Virus record (IMG/VR): IMGVR_UViG_3300046535_001319
Span: 1 to 57,672 of that record
DNA: 57,672 bases
Direction: 5' to 3' (one strand)
Source of the DNA: a virus
The notes beneath the pieces were generated by a model. That model worked only from the letters and a program-made list of their open reading frames with translations. It was not told where the DNA came from and did no database searches. Position numbers and translations under genes: made by a program. Below, piece by piece: positions 7,494 to 15,379 of this stretch (position 1 is the first letter of the stretch; each line of letters starts with the position of its first letter).

Positions 7494-7939
7494 CCCCCCA
7501 AGAGCGCGGCGACCTCGCCGAACGCCTCATCCCCACCGCAGCCAAGCTCGCCTGCATCGCCCACGGCGACGGCGACCACCACGACATCACCCACCACACC
7601 CGCAAGCTCAACCGAGACGAACTCGTCGCCCTCGCCGTGATCCTCGCCTCCATGGTCAACCCCGACCAGACCATCGACGACGCCCTCGGCCACGTCACCT
7701 GGGACGAACACGGGCGCCCCGCACCGGCCACCGCGTACGGGCCGCTGACCATCCGCCAGACCGCCGGCCACATCCGCGGCCCGGAATGCCTCGGTGCCGC
7801 ACGGATCCTCGAATCCGAGCGGATCCAGCTCGCCCGGGAACTTCACCTCGGCCAGGGCTACACCCTCACCGAGGTCGGCGTCAGGGTCGGCGCCAGCCAC
7901 CGCACCATGCAGTCCTGGGCCGAGGAGTGGGCGGCATGA
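7490..7939 (+). CDS. Protein with C-terminal helix-turn-helix
   Basis: 149 residues. A His/Asp-rich N-terminal part (HGDGDHHDITHHTRKLNRDE) is followed by a C-terminal HTH-like segment, LGQGYTLTEVGVRVGASHRT then MQSWAEEWAA. It may be an early regulator or replication accessory protein. It overlaps the WhiB-like gene by four bases. Confidence 0.65.
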   Translation: MTPQERGDLAERLIPTAAKLACIAHGDGDHHDITHHTRKLNRDELVALAVILASMVNPDQTIDDALGHVTWDEHGRPAPATAYGPLTIRQTAGHIRGPECLGAARILESERIQLARELHLGQGYTLTEVGVRVGASHRTMQSWAEEWAA

Positions 7940-8238
7940 CGCGCCGAGTCACCGACTGGCAGCCCGAGGCGGCCTGCGCCGAGATAGGGCCGGGCGCCTT
8001 CCTCCTCGATGACGAAGCGGACACGGCCACCGCAATCGCCATGTACAACCAGGTCCGCCCCGTGTGCGACCGGTGCCCGGTGAAGACCGACTGCCTGGAG
8101 TTCGCCCTCGCCGTTGAAGGCGGCGCCGGCTCGTCCTTCAGGTCCGGCATGTACGGCGGCCGCACCCCGAAGGAGCGCTACCGCATCCACAAGCGACGCG
8201 AGCAGGCCGCCCTCGACGCCATCGCCGCCGCGGCCTGA
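7936..8238 (+). CDS. WhiB-like iron-sulfur transcription factor
   Basis: 100 residues with the four WhiB cysteines: C14 (EAACAEIGPG), C44 and C47 (VCDRCPVKTDC) and C53. The glycine-turn motif is present as GMYGGRTPKERYR, replacing the usual Gly-Val/Ile-Trp-Gly-Gly. Wbl proteins carry a 4Fe-4S cluster and work with the host sigma factor; phage versions can reprogram host transcription or block superinfection. It is coupled to the previous gene. Confidence 0.88.
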   Translation: MTRRVTDWQPEAACAEIGPGAFLLDDEADTATAIAMYNQVRPVCDRCPVKTDCLEFALAVEGGAGSSFRSGMYGGRTPKERYRIHKRREQAALDAIAAAA

Positions 8239-8319
8239 CCCACCTGCTGCCCGTGGCGGGGCGACACCACCCCCGCCACGGGCCACCAACCACCAACCAC
8301 GACCGGAAGAAGGACTCAC

Positions 8320-9201
8320 GTGGGCTACGACCTGCGACGCGCACTGCGGGTGGCCCTGGGCCCGCAGATCACCGGGCTCCAGCGCGCCGTGGCCCTGGAG
8401 ATCGCCGACGACGCCAACGACGTCACCCGCAAGAGCATGGTCGAACTTGAAGACCTCGTGACGTGGACCGGCGCCAAGGACACCAGTGTCGTCCGGAACG
8501 CGCTGAAGCGGCTCGCTGTGGCCGGCTGGGAGTTCCGGGTCCCGATCGGCAAAGGCAAGGACGGACGGATCCTCTACGCGGTCCCCGGGGTTCGGATGAC
8601 GTTCCTCGTCCCCCCCTTCGAAGGGGGAGCGGTGGCTACCCCTTCGGGCCCTGAGGGGGAGCAGGGGCTACCCCTAGGGGGAGCAGGGGCTACCCCTTCC
8701 ACCCCCCAAGGGGGAGCAGGGGCACCTTCAGAAGGAGCCGGGGCTCACTCAGAAGGAGCCGGGGCTACCCCCTACTCCTCATACCCCTCAGTCCCCTCAA
8801 CAGATAAAGACTCTTCCCCCCGCGAAGGCCGAGCCCCAGCTACCCCTTCCAAGCGGACCCCCAAGCGCGACTACCACCTCGACGCCTTCGGCGCCTTCTG
8901 GCTCGTCTACCCGAAGAAGCGCTCCCGAGAAGACGCCCAGAAAGCGTGGTGCGCCGCCATCGACCGCGGCGCCAACCCCCAGCAGATCGTCGCCGGCGCG
9001 ACCGCCTACGCCCGAGAGCGCGCCAGCGAAGACCCCAAGTTCACGAAATACCCGGCGACCTGGCTCAACAAGGGCTGCTACGACGACGAACCCGAGCCCA
9101 CAGGCCGCCCCCAACTCCGCGCCGTCGCCGGCGGCAGCTGGAAGCCCTACACCAACCCTCCCGACTCCGCTTACACCGCCAACTGGGGGAACCCCTCGTG
9201 A
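8320..9201 (+). CDS. Lambda-O-like replication initiator with internal iterons
   Basis: The GTG at 8320 follows GGAAGAAGG; 293 residues. Residues 1-95 look like a winged helix (KSMVELEDLVTWTGAKDTSV, RNALKRLAVAGWEFRVP). A low-complexity Gly-Ala-Ser-Pro linker covers about 100-165 and is encoded by DNA repeats. The C-terminal domain (FGAFWLVYPKKRSREDAQK, then TKYPATWLNKGCYDDE) is typical of phage replication proteins that recruit the helicase loader. The DnaC-like gene follows in GTGA overlap, matching the lambda O-P layout. Confidence 0.8.
   Translation: MGYDLRRALRVALGPQITGLQRAVALEIADDANDVTRKSMVELEDLVTWTGAKDTSVVRNALKRLAVAGWEFRVPIGKGKDGRILYAVPGVRMTFLVPPFEGGAVATPSGPEGEQGLPLGGAGATPSTPQGGAGAPSEGAGAHSEGAGATPYSSYPSVPSTDKDSSPREGRAPATPSKRTPKRDYHLDAFGAFWLVYPKKRSREDAQKAWCAAIDRGANPQQIVAGATAYARERASEDPKFTKYPATWLNKGCYDDEPEPTGRPQLRAVAGGSWKPYTNPPDSAYTANWGNPS
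8623..8771. repeat. ori: Iteron cluster, probable replication origin
   Basis: Exact or near copies of GGGGGAGCAGGGGCTACCCC start at 8623 (two mismatches), 8655 and 8677 (exact), with a truncated copy at 8710 and diverged copies at 8731 and 8752. They encode the protein linker. A stretch less GC-rich than its surroundings (CTCAACAGATAAAGACTCTT, about 8796-8815) follows. Iterons plus an AT-rich element inside the initiator gene are the hallmark of lambdoid origins; origin function is inferred. Confidence 0.65.
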
Positions 9202-9890
9202 CCACCACCGACCACGGCCTGCCCGACTACATCGCCGACATGCTGATCGCCAACGGCATCACCCCCACCCCCGTCGACGGCCCGGCCGAGACGGCAGACG
9301 AACCGGACCCGCGCACCGAATGGGCACTCGCCCGATGGGAGCAGGCCACCCCGCCCCGCTACCGCCGCTCCGAAGCCACCCACCCCGACGTCGCCGCGTG
9401 GGCCCAGCAGGCAGCCGAATGGGACCCGAGGCAGCTCCCCACCACACGATCACTGCTCATCACCGGCCCCACCGGCACCGGCAAGACCTACCAGGCCTTC
9501 GGCGCCCTCCGGCTGATCGCCGAAAACCACGGCGACGGCTTCGAATGCATCGCCATCACCAGCGCCGACCTGTACGGGTCACTCCGCCCCACCGGCGGCA
9601 TGGGTGACACCGAAGCCCGGATGCGGAAGCTGTGCGAAGTCAGGTTCCTCCTCGTCGATGACCTCGGAACAGCGAAGACCTCCGAGTTCACCGAGGAAGT
9701 GACCTACCGGCTGATCAACTACCGGTACAACCACTGCCTCCCGACGATCTTCACCAGCAACTTGCCGCCCCAGTTCGACAACGGCCCCGACCTCGTCAAG
9801 AACCTCGGCGAACGCAGCGCCAGCCGCCTCGCCGAAATGGTCACCACCGTCGTCATCAACGGCACTGACCGCCGCAGGGGCCAGCGATGA
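9198..9890 (+). CDS. DnaC/IstB-like AAA+ helicase loader
   Basis: 230 residues from GTG in GTGA overlap. The ATPase signature is complete: Walker A GPTGTGKT (90-97), Walker B LLVDDLG (151-157), a sensor-like TIFTSNLPP near 190 and a basic segment GERSASRLAEM that resembles the arginine finger. DnaC-type loaders open the replicative helicase and place it at the origin; no helicase is encoded nearby, so host DnaB is the likely partner. Confidence 0.88.
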   Translation: MTTTDHGLPDYIADMLIANGITPTPVDGPAETADEPDPRTEWALARWEQATPPRYRRSEATHPDVAAWAQQAAEWDPRQLPTTRSLLITGPTGTGKTYQAFGALRLIAENHGDGFECIAITSADLYGSLRPTGGMGDTEARMRKLCEVRFLLVDDLGTAKTSEFTEEVTYRLINYRYNHCLPTIFTSNLPPQFDNGPDLVKNLGERSASRLAEMVTTVVINGTDRRRGQR

Positions 9891-10237
9891 ACAACCCGTT
9901 CATCTCGAACCTCCAGAACGACCCGCGGATCCGCGGGCAGGTCTCCCAACTGCGTGCTGGCGGCCAACTCGGCGTCCTGTGGAAGGCCATCGCCGCCGCC
10001 ACCGCCACCGAGAACGCCGACCGCAAGAAGCTTGTACTCCAGTACGACGACCTCGCGCGCCGCATCGCCAAGGTGTTGCGCCTGCCGTCGCCCGACATGT
10101 GGAACGGCCGCCTCCCTGCAGCAACGATCCAAGGCAAAACCGACTACACACCGAACCCCAGCTCGATCCTCGCGCAGCTCCGAGAGATCGTCGCGGAAGC
10201 CGAAGCCCGACAGCAGCAGAACCAGGCCGCGGCATGA
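9887..10237 (+). CDS. Hypothetical protein
   Basis: 116 residues in ATGA overlap with the helicase loader. Mostly helical (GQLGVLWKAIAAATATENAD, LAQLREIVAEAEARQQQN). Function unknown; linkage suggests replication. Confidence 0.65.
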   Translation: MNNPFISNLQNDPRIRGQVSQLRAGGQLGVLWKAIAAATATENADRKKLVLQYDDLARRIAKVLRLPSPDMWNGRLPAATIQGKTDYTPNPSSILAQLREIVAEAEARQQQNQAAA

Positions 10238-10491
10238 ACAGCCACGGTGTCAGCGACGACGACATCAGCGCAGTCCTCGACCAGGGCGACTACCTCGACC
10301 TCCTGCAATCGATGGCCGGACACAAGACCGACAGCCGGCCCGCCCGCGAGACACGGCCAGCAACCGGCGGCCAGTCATTCCCGCGAACCACGCCGCCCAA
10401 GTCCCGCCCCGACGGCCGCCCGGTCGGCGCATGGCCCGCCGGATGCGGCCGACCCGGAAGCCCCGTCCCCCACCAGGCCCCCACCAGCTGA
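10234..10491 (+). CDS. Hypothetical protein
   Basis: 85 residues in ATGA overlap with the previous gene. An N-terminal acidic helix (DDDISAVLDQGDYLDLLQSM) leads to a Pro/Arg-rich tail. No family recognised. Confidence 0.55.
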   Translation: MNSHGVSDDDISAVLDQGDYLDLLQSMAGHKTDSRPARETRPATGGQSFPRTTPPKSRPDGRPVGAWPAGCGRPGSPVPHQAPTS

Positions 10492-10501
10492 GGAGACCCT
10501 C

Positions 10502-10780
10502 ATGCCCGCCCACCTCCTCTTCGTCACCCTCGACGGCGTCAACCACCCCCTCGCCGCCTGCCGCTGGATCCGCTACACCCCCAACGGCTGCGCCACCGGC
10601 AGCCACCACGGCGACGCCTTCACCACCCCCGAAGCAGCCGCCACCCACTGGACCCCCAACCAGCGCGACCGCCAACGCGAAGCACGCCGCGGCATCCGCT
10701 ACCGCCTCGTCAGCCCCGACCAGTGGCAGACCGTCAAACCCTGCCTCCTCGGCGAGTGCAACCACACAGAAGCCGCCTGA
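10502..10780 (+). CDS. Hypothetical protein
   Basis: ATG 10502 after GAGGAGACC; 92 residues. Contains HLLFVTLDGVNHPLAACRW and four scattered cysteines, without clear zinc-finger spacing. Last gene of the replication block; about 140 bp of cytosine-rich sequence without visible features follow. Confidence 0.6.
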   Translation: MPAHLLFVTLDGVNHPLAACRWIRYTPNGCATGSHHGDAFTTPEAAATHWTPNQRDRQREARRGIRYRLVSPDQWQTVKPCLLGECNHTEAA

Positions 10781-10918
10781 CGGCCCCACAGGGGCGCGGA
10801 AACCACCACCCGCCCCACCACCCCAACCCACACCCCAGCGCCCGCCACAGACCCCACCAGACCCCGCCACGAGCCACACACCAGCCAACCCCCGACCGGC
10901 CCAACGAAAGGCACCACC

Positions 10919-11413
10919 ATGACCGACCCCCGCGACGCCATGATCAACGCCGCCCGAGCACTCCACGACCGCGACCCCGACAACCCCACCGCCTGCGCCG
11001 TCTGCACAGACGACCCGCACCCCGAGTACGGCACCCCACAGATGGCGGCCTGGCCGTGCCCTACCGCAGTCGCACTCGGCGCCACCGGCCGCAGCGAATG
11101 GACGAACACACCCACCGTGGCCATCCCCGACCCGCGCTGCACGCACACAGGCGGCCAGGGCCGGTGCATCCTCAACGCCGACCACCGTCCCGGGCACATC
11201 ACATCCGCTGGCGACTACCCCCGGTGCCGGTCGGCGCGGTCAACCCTCAACTGCGTCATGGCCGAAGGGCACCTCAACAGCCACTTCGACATCGACGGCG
11301 TCCGGTGGGGCGGCTGCGGCCAGGTGCGTGTGGCGGGCATGGAGTTGTACCCGTGCGTGCTCGAAGACGGTCACGAGTACGGGCACCGCGACCAGGTCGG
11401 CAAGACGTGGTGA
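10919..11413 (+). CDS. Cysteine/histidine-rich protein
   Basis: 164 residues, ATG after ACGAAAGG. It contains nine cysteines and many histidines in repeated contexts resembling C-x-n-GH (CTHTGGQGRCILNADHRPGH, LNCVMAEGHLNSHF, LYPCVLEDGHEYGH). This looks like three tandem metal-binding motifs of one pattern. Function unknown. Confidence 0.7.
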   Translation: MTDPRDAMINAARALHDRDPDNPTACAVCTDDPHPEYGTPQMAAWPCPTAVALGATGRSEWTNTPTVAIPDPRCTHTGGQGRCILNADHRPGHITSAGDYPRCRSARSTLNCVMAEGHLNSHFDIDGVRWGGCGQVRVAGMELYPCVLEDGHEYGHRDQVGKTW

Positions 11414-11481
11414 CGCGCACTGGCCCCGGGCATGGCGATGGGCCGCGCGGCGGTGCCGGGCGGCTCAGACAGCAGGGGCGG

Positions 11482-11694
11482 TCAGCCCTGGGGCGGGGCC
11501 TCGGACCAGGGGCCGGCGTCGGGGCGGGCGGGCTGCTTGGCGCCGGGCCTGCGCAGGTACCAGCGGATGAACTCGCGGACGGCTTCGGCCCTGACGGTGC
11601 CGGCTTCCTTGGCGGCCTGGTCGAAGGGGAGCCATTCGTCGTCGGGGATGCGCATCTGGCGGGGTGGGGTGGGGCCGGCCTTGGTGGGTGTCAT
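11482..11694 (-). CDS. Ribbon-helix-helix DNA-binding protein, probable autorepressor
   Basis: 70 residues from ATG 11694; a TTG at 11730 is possible but would put an operator inside the gene. The fold is suggested by a strand (RQMRIPDDEWLPF) and two helices (DQAAKEAGTVRAEAVREFIRWYLRRPG), as in CopG/Arc proteins. There is no ribosome site. TTGGCG and TACCCT, 18 bp apart, end six bases before the ATG, so the message would be leaderless. GTAGCTAC lies in that promoter spacer, implying autoregulation. Confidence 0.65.
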   Translation of the reverse strand: MTPTKAGPTPPRQMRIPDDEWLPFDQAAKEAGTVRAEAVREFIRWYLRRPGAKQPARPDAGPWSEAPPQG

Positions 11695-11713
11695 GTTCGC
11701 AGGGTAGCGGGGC

Positions 11714-11813
11714 GTAGCTACACGCGCCAAGACGGCGGGCCCGGAAATGTAGCTACGCGAATCCCGTCGAATCGCTTGTCCTGTAGCTACGACAGACGCT
11801 AATCTGTAGCTAC
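11714..11813. promoter_or_regulatory. Four GTAGCTAC operators with divergent promoters
   Basis: The palindrome GTAGCTAC occurs at 11714-11721, 11749-11756, 11783-11790 and 11806-11813. A rightward promoter TTGTCC (11776-11781) / TAATCT (11800-11805), spacer 18, has one site in its spacer and one just after the -10. The leftward promoter has the same arrangement. This is a coherent operator array for the adjacent ribbon-helix-helix protein. Confidence 0.7.
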
Positions 11814-11870
11814 AGCGGAAGCCGCACCTAGCCGCCCCGCCCGTACACCACCAGTCCCCAGGAGACCCCC

Positions 11871-12239
11871 GTGACGCCGTCGCAGCTCGACCAGTACGTC
11901 ACCGACCAGCAGCGCGCCGCACGGTACGCGGGCGACCGCGAGGCGTGCCTCGTCGCCTACTGGGACGCCTGGACCTCACGCTTCGACCACTGGATCTACC
12001 GAGCTGCGTACATCGGCATCCCGCTGGAGTACTGCGACCCGACGACCGGCATGTGGACGGTCCCGGACGGCATGTGCTGGCAGTGCTGGACGCCGATCGA
12101 CGGGCCGGTGGTGCGGGAGATGTGCAACGCAGAGTGCCGCCACTACCACCCGGCCTGTCGCCCCGGCCACGACTCCCGCCTGTGGGAGGGCGAGCACTGC
12201 TTCTCCTGCCGCAGCACGATCCCCTGCTACGTCGCCTGA
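11871..12239 (+). CDS. Cysteine-rich hypothetical protein
   Basis: GTG after AGGAGACCCCC; 122 residues. The second half has paired cysteines (MCWQCWTP, EMCNAECRHYHPACRPGH, HCFSCRST), suggesting zinc binding. It is the first gene downstream of the GTAGCTAC promoter and so likely controlled by the ribbon-helix-helix protein. Confidence 0.7.
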   Translation: MTPSQLDQYVTDQQRAARYAGDREACLVAYWDAWTSRFDHWIYRAAYIGIPLEYCDPTTGMWTVPDGMCWQCWTPIDGPVVREMCNAECRHYHPACRPGHDSRLWEGEHCFSCRSTIPCYVA

Positions 12240-12304
12240 CCCCCGCCCGGGTGCCTGTCCCGTACGGGCACCCCACCACCCGACCAGCCCGAAAGGCCCA
12301 GCCC

Positions 12305-12844
12305 GTGAACATCACCGTCACTGTCGACGAGATCACCCTCGCCACCGTCATCGGCGACATCGTCGAGTACGACGAAGACGGCGACGCCCAGGTCGTCGGA
12401 CACAAGACCGTCGCCGACCTCGTCGCCACCCGGATCGTCGACCGGCTCGTCAAGGACACCGACCGCTGGCCTTCCCTGCGTGAGCGCGTCACCCAGATCC
12501 GCGACGAGGAGATCCGCGCCCGCATCGCCCCGTCCATCGACGCCGCCGTCAACAAGCCCATCCGCAAGACCAACATGTACGGCGAGGCGACCGGCCAGGA
12601 GACGACCCTGTCCGAGCTGATCGTCGCTGAGGCGCAGAAGTTCCTCACCAAGAACGTCGACGACTACAACCGGCAGAAGGGCTCGGTCCTCGGCCAGATG
12701 ATCGCGGCCGAGGTGAAGAAGGCGTTCGAGACCGAGATCGCCGCCGCGGTGAAGCAGGTGCGGGAGACCGTGGCCGCGCAGATCGGTACGACCGCGAGCA
12801 GCCAGATCACCGCCGCAGCGCTGCAGGCCCTCGCCAGCCGCTGA
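12305..12844 (+). CDS. Conserved actinophage-type hypothetical protein
   Basis: 179 residues from GTG after CGAAAGG. It begins with VDEITLATVIGDIVEYDEDG and continues as a long helical, coiled-coil-like region with repeated Arg/Glu (RVTQIRDEEIRARIAPSIDA, VKQVRETVAAQIG). Similar proteins are frequent in Streptomyces phages. Function unknown. Confidence 0.7.
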   Translation: MNITVTVDEITLATVIGDIVEYDEDGDAQVVGHKTVADLVATRIVDRLVKDTDRWPSLRERVTQIRDEEIRARIAPSIDAAVNKPIRKTNMYGEATGQETTLSELIVAEAQKFLTKNVDDYNRQKGSVLGQMIAAEVKKAFETEIAAAVKQVRETVAAQIGTTASSQITAAALQALASR

Positions 12845-12920
12845 CCCCTCGTGCTGGCCTGCTGGTCGCCTCGCCCACGACCGGCCAGCAGGCCCCCAAC
12901 CCGCCACCGAAGGACCCGCC

Positions 12921-13112
12921 GTGATCATCAGCGTCGACGCCTACCTGATCACCTGCGACGGCTGCCACAAGTGCCTGTACGAAGACCGCGGCGGATGGCA
13001 CTGCACCGTCCTCACCGACGACCACAGCACCGCCCGACACATTGCCGCCCTCGCCGGCTGGACCGTCCACCCCGACGGCCGCATGTACTGCCCCGACGGC
13101 CGCCACGCCTGA
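12921..13112 (+). CDS. Small zinc-ribbon-like protein
   Basis: 63 residues from GTG after GAAGGA. The N-terminal CDGCHKC pairs with HCTV and a C-terminal MYCPDGRH, giving a possible metal site. No known family. Confidence 0.6.
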   Translation: MIISVDAYLITCDGCHKCLYEDRGGWHCTVLTDDHSTARHIAALAGWTVHPDGRMYCPDGRHA

Positions 13113-13144
13113 CCGCCCCGTCCGCCCGCTGACCGGAGACCACC

Positions 13145-13411
13145 ATGACCACAGCCGAGCCCGCCACCGTCGCCGAGGCCAACGAGCGCGTAGCCGCCGC
13201 AGAGTTCAACGAGCGCTACCTGGTCGGCACCCGCGTGATCGCCTACCCCGGATGCCGGCCCGATCCCGGCGCCGCCAAGCCGTGCTGTCCCGGCCTCGAC
13301 ACCCGCACTCGCTCCCGGGCCTCCGTGCTCGGCGGGCACACCGCGGTCGTCTGGGTCGACGGGCACGGGGCGTGCATCGCCCTGACCCACGTTGATCCGC
13401 AGGAGGCGTGA
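13145..13411 (+). CDS. Hypothetical protein
   Basis: 88 residues, ATG after GGAGACC. Contains VGTRVIAYPGCRPDPG and GGHTAVVWVDGHGACIALTH, patterns of a small beta-rich domain. Similar proteins are common in Streptomyces phages. Function unknown. Confidence 0.65.
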   Translation: MTTAEPATVAEANERVAAAEFNERYLVGTRVIAYPGCRPDPGAAKPCCPGLDTRTRSRASVLGGHTAVVWVDGHGACIALTHVDPQEA

Positions 13412-13413
13412 CC

Positions 13414-14154
13414 GTGGCCACCGAGCCCGAGCCCCTCGCCGACCGCATCGCCGCCGCCATGGCCGGCCACACGGCCAACATCTCGAACGGCGACGGCACC
13501 GTCATCTGCAACTGCGGCACCACGGTAGGCGCCAACCCGGCGGCATGGCGCGAGCACCGCGCCGCCACCGTCCTGGCCGTAGTGCAGCCCGAGCTGGACC
13601 AGCGCGACGCCGAGATCCGCCGGCTCCGTCAGCACGTCGAGGAGTTGCAGAGCAAGGCCATGTCTTGCGGCAACGGCCAGTGCTGCTGCTCGTTCGACGG
13701 CCCCGGCGACGTCTGCATGGTCCACTCGCCCACCGTCGACCAGCTCCAGTCCGAGCTGCGCGTCTCGAACGAGCTGCTCACCGAGGTGACCGCCGCGTGC
13801 TCGGCCACCGAACGGGAAGCCGCCACCCTCCGCGCCGAGCTGGCCGACACCGACAGCCGCCGCGAAGCCCGGGAACGACGCGTGATCAACCGAAGCGCAC
13901 CCGGCAGCGCAGGCGAGCGGATCGAGAACATCGCGTTCGACCTCGCCACTGCGAGCCGCATCGTCCCGCCTGACGAGGTCCAGGCCGCCATCGCCGCTCT
14001 CCGCGCCGAGGCCTTCACCGAGGCCGCGGCCATCGCCCGCCAGACGACCGTCCCGGCCGAGAGCGGACGGAACTGGCACTGGTTCCAGTTCGCCTGCAAC
14101 CGGGTGGCTGACCGCCTGCTCGCCGCCGTCCCTGCTGCCGCGCCGACCCGCTGA
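13414..14154 (+). CDS. Coiled-coil hypothetical protein
   Basis: GTG 13414 is chosen because AGGAGG (13401-13406) is correctly spaced for it; the GTG at 13408 would be too close. 246 residues. A Cys-rich patch (SCGNGQCCCSFDGPGDVC) lies between two coiled-coil helices (ELDQRDAEIRRLRQHVEELQ and LQSELRVSNELLTEVTAACS). Function unknown; it directly precedes the methyltransferase. Confidence 0.65.
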   Translation: MATEPEPLADRIAAAMAGHTANISNGDGTVICNCGTTVGANPAAWREHRAATVLAVVQPELDQRDAEIRRLRQHVEELQSKAMSCGNGQCCCSFDGPGDVCMVHSPTVDQLQSELRVSNELLTEVTAACSATEREAATLRAELADTDSRREARERRVINRSAPGSAGERIENIAFDLATASRIVPPDEVQAAIAALRAEAFTEAAAIARQTTVPAESGRNWHWFQFACNRVADRLLAAVPAAAPTR

Positions 14155-14163
14155 GGAGACACC

Positions 14164-15324
14164 ATGCACACCCTGCCCGCTCCCCGCATCGGCTCCCTGT
14201 TCTCTGGCTACGGGGGCCTGGACAGGGCCGTCAGCGAGTTCTTCGGCGCCGTCCCCGCCTGGCACTGCCAGTGGGAGCCGCCCGACAAGAAGGGCAGGCC
14301 CGACCTCCACCAGTACGCCGCCCAGATCCTCGCCCACCACTACCCGGGCGTCCCGAACCTCGGCGACATCACCCAGGTGGGCTGGGACCAGGTCGAGCCC
14401 GTCGACATCCTCACCGGCGGCTTCCCCTGCACCGACGTCTCCCTCGCCGGGAAGCGCGCCGGCCTCAACGGCCAGACCCGCTCCGGCCTGTGGGCCCACA
14501 TGGCCCGCGCCATCAACGCACTCCGACCGAAACTGGTGGTGATCGAAAATGTCCGAGGTCTCCTCTCCGCGGCTGCCGATGGCGACGTGGAACCCTGCAC
14601 GTGGTGTCTGGGAGACCGGGCTGATGAGCCTGTTCTGCGGGCACTCGGAGCCGTACTCGCTGACCTGGCCGGCCTCGGGTTCGATGCGGAATGGGTCGGT
14701 CTCCCCGCGTCGGCCGTGGGAGCGCCCCACGAGCGATTCCGGGTCTTCATCCTCGCCTGGCCGGCTGCTGCCGACCCCGACGAGTTCGGAGCACACGGGG
14801 CCTGGGCACGCCGCGCAGGGCGGGCTGAATCTTCGGACAGCCGTGAGCTTGCTACCCACACCGACCGCGTCGTTCCCGGGCACGACGGCGAACTACCGGC
14901 CGGACGGGACGCCGTACGGCAGCGGATACGGGATGACTCTGCTCGACGCGGTCAGGCTGCTGCCGACGCCGGTCGCGGCGGACGGGGACCGGCAGAGCAC
15001 CACGTACAGCCGGGGGAACCCGACGCTCGTTGGGGCGCTTACGGACCTGCCGTCCGCCGCTGGGAGCACATCCTCGGACGGCCTGCTCCCGCTCACGTGG
15101 ACGCCCGAGGGCGACTGAGCCCCGTGTTCGTCGAATGGATGATGGGCCTCCCCGCGGGCTGGCTGACGGACGTGCCGCTCCCCGCCGGGATGACCGAGTC
15201 GCAGGCCCGTAACGCCCAGTTGAAGGCGGGCGGGAACGGCGTCGTCCCGCAGCAGGCGTACGCCGCCATCGATGAGCTCTGGTACCGCGCGACCGTCCCG
15301 GCCCGTGCGTCTGCCGCTGCTTGA
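14164..15324 (+). CDS. dcm: DNA (cytosine-5) methyltransferase
   Basis: 386 residues. C5-MTase motifs appear in order: I (GSLFSGYGGLDRAVSEFFG), IV with catalytic C89 (GGFPCTDVSLAGKRAGL), VI (ENV at 128-130), VIII (GAPHERFRVFILAWP), and a C-terminal IX/X region (LSPVFVEWMMGLPAGWLTD, GNGVVPQQAYAAI). No restriction enzyme is nearby, so this is probably an orphan protective methylase. Bases 14549-15118 are also open in a second frame with more typical codon usage (next entry); in that stretch the Dcm frame has unusually many A/T third positions. Confidence 0.93.
   Translation: MHTLPAPRIGSLFSGYGGLDRAVSEFFGAVPAWHCQWEPPDKKGRPDLHQYAAQILAHHYPGVPNLGDITQVGWDQVEPVDILTGGFPCTDVSLAGKRAGLNGQTRSGLWAHMARAINALRPKLVVIENVRGLLSAAADGDVEPCTWCLGDRADEPVLRALGAVLADLAGLGFDAEWVGLPASAVGAPHERFRVFILAWPAAADPDEFGAHGAWARRAGRAESSDSRELATHTDRVVPGHDGELPAGRDAVRQRIRDDSARRGQAAADAGRGGRGPAEHHVQPGEPDARWGAYGPAVRRWEHILGRPAPAHVDARGRLSPVFVEWMMGLPAGWLTDVPLPAGMTESQARNAQLKAGGNGVVPQQAYAAIDELWYRATVPARASAAA
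14549..15118 (+). CDS. Overprinted frame inside dcm: LLPTPT-repeat protein
   Basis: A 189-codon frame lies within dcm in another register; the ATG at 14549 is preceded by GGTGGTG. It reads WNPARGVWETGLMSLFCGHS, then LLPTPT-type motifs at least three times (LLPTPTSSEHTGPG, LLPTPTASF, LLPTPVAADGD) and ends TWTPEGD. This resembles proteins I associate with phage methyltransferase loci in actinobacteria. Its third codon positions are almost all G or C through 14780-15110, unlike the Dcm frame, supporting real translation. It may modulate the methylase or be the remnant of a fused domain. Confidence 0.6.
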   Translation: MSEVSSPRLPMATWNPARGVWETGLMSLFCGHSEPYSLTWPASGSMRNGSVSPRRPWERPTSDSGSSSSPGRLLPTPTSSEHTGPGHAAQGGLNLRTAVSLLPTPTASFPGTTANYRPDGTPYGSGYGMTLLDAVRLLPTPVAADGDRQSTTYSRGNPTLVGALTDLPSAAGSTSSDGLLPLTWTPEGD

Positions 15325-15379
15325 CCGTCTGGCCGGCCGTCACCCGACGGCCGGCCCCGCACCCCTGGAGGAGCGCCCG

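Noticed and set aside
8623-8771. CRISPR-like array
   Set aside because: Repeats are adjacent, without unique spacers, and code for part of a protein; iterons explain them better.
13243-14883. Leftward 546-codon open frame
   Set aside because: Antisense of the coiled-coil and methyltransferase genes; no family signature.
14164-15324. Restriction-modification pair
   Set aside because: No restriction endonuclease gene beside the methyltransferase; the overprinted frame has no nuclease motif.
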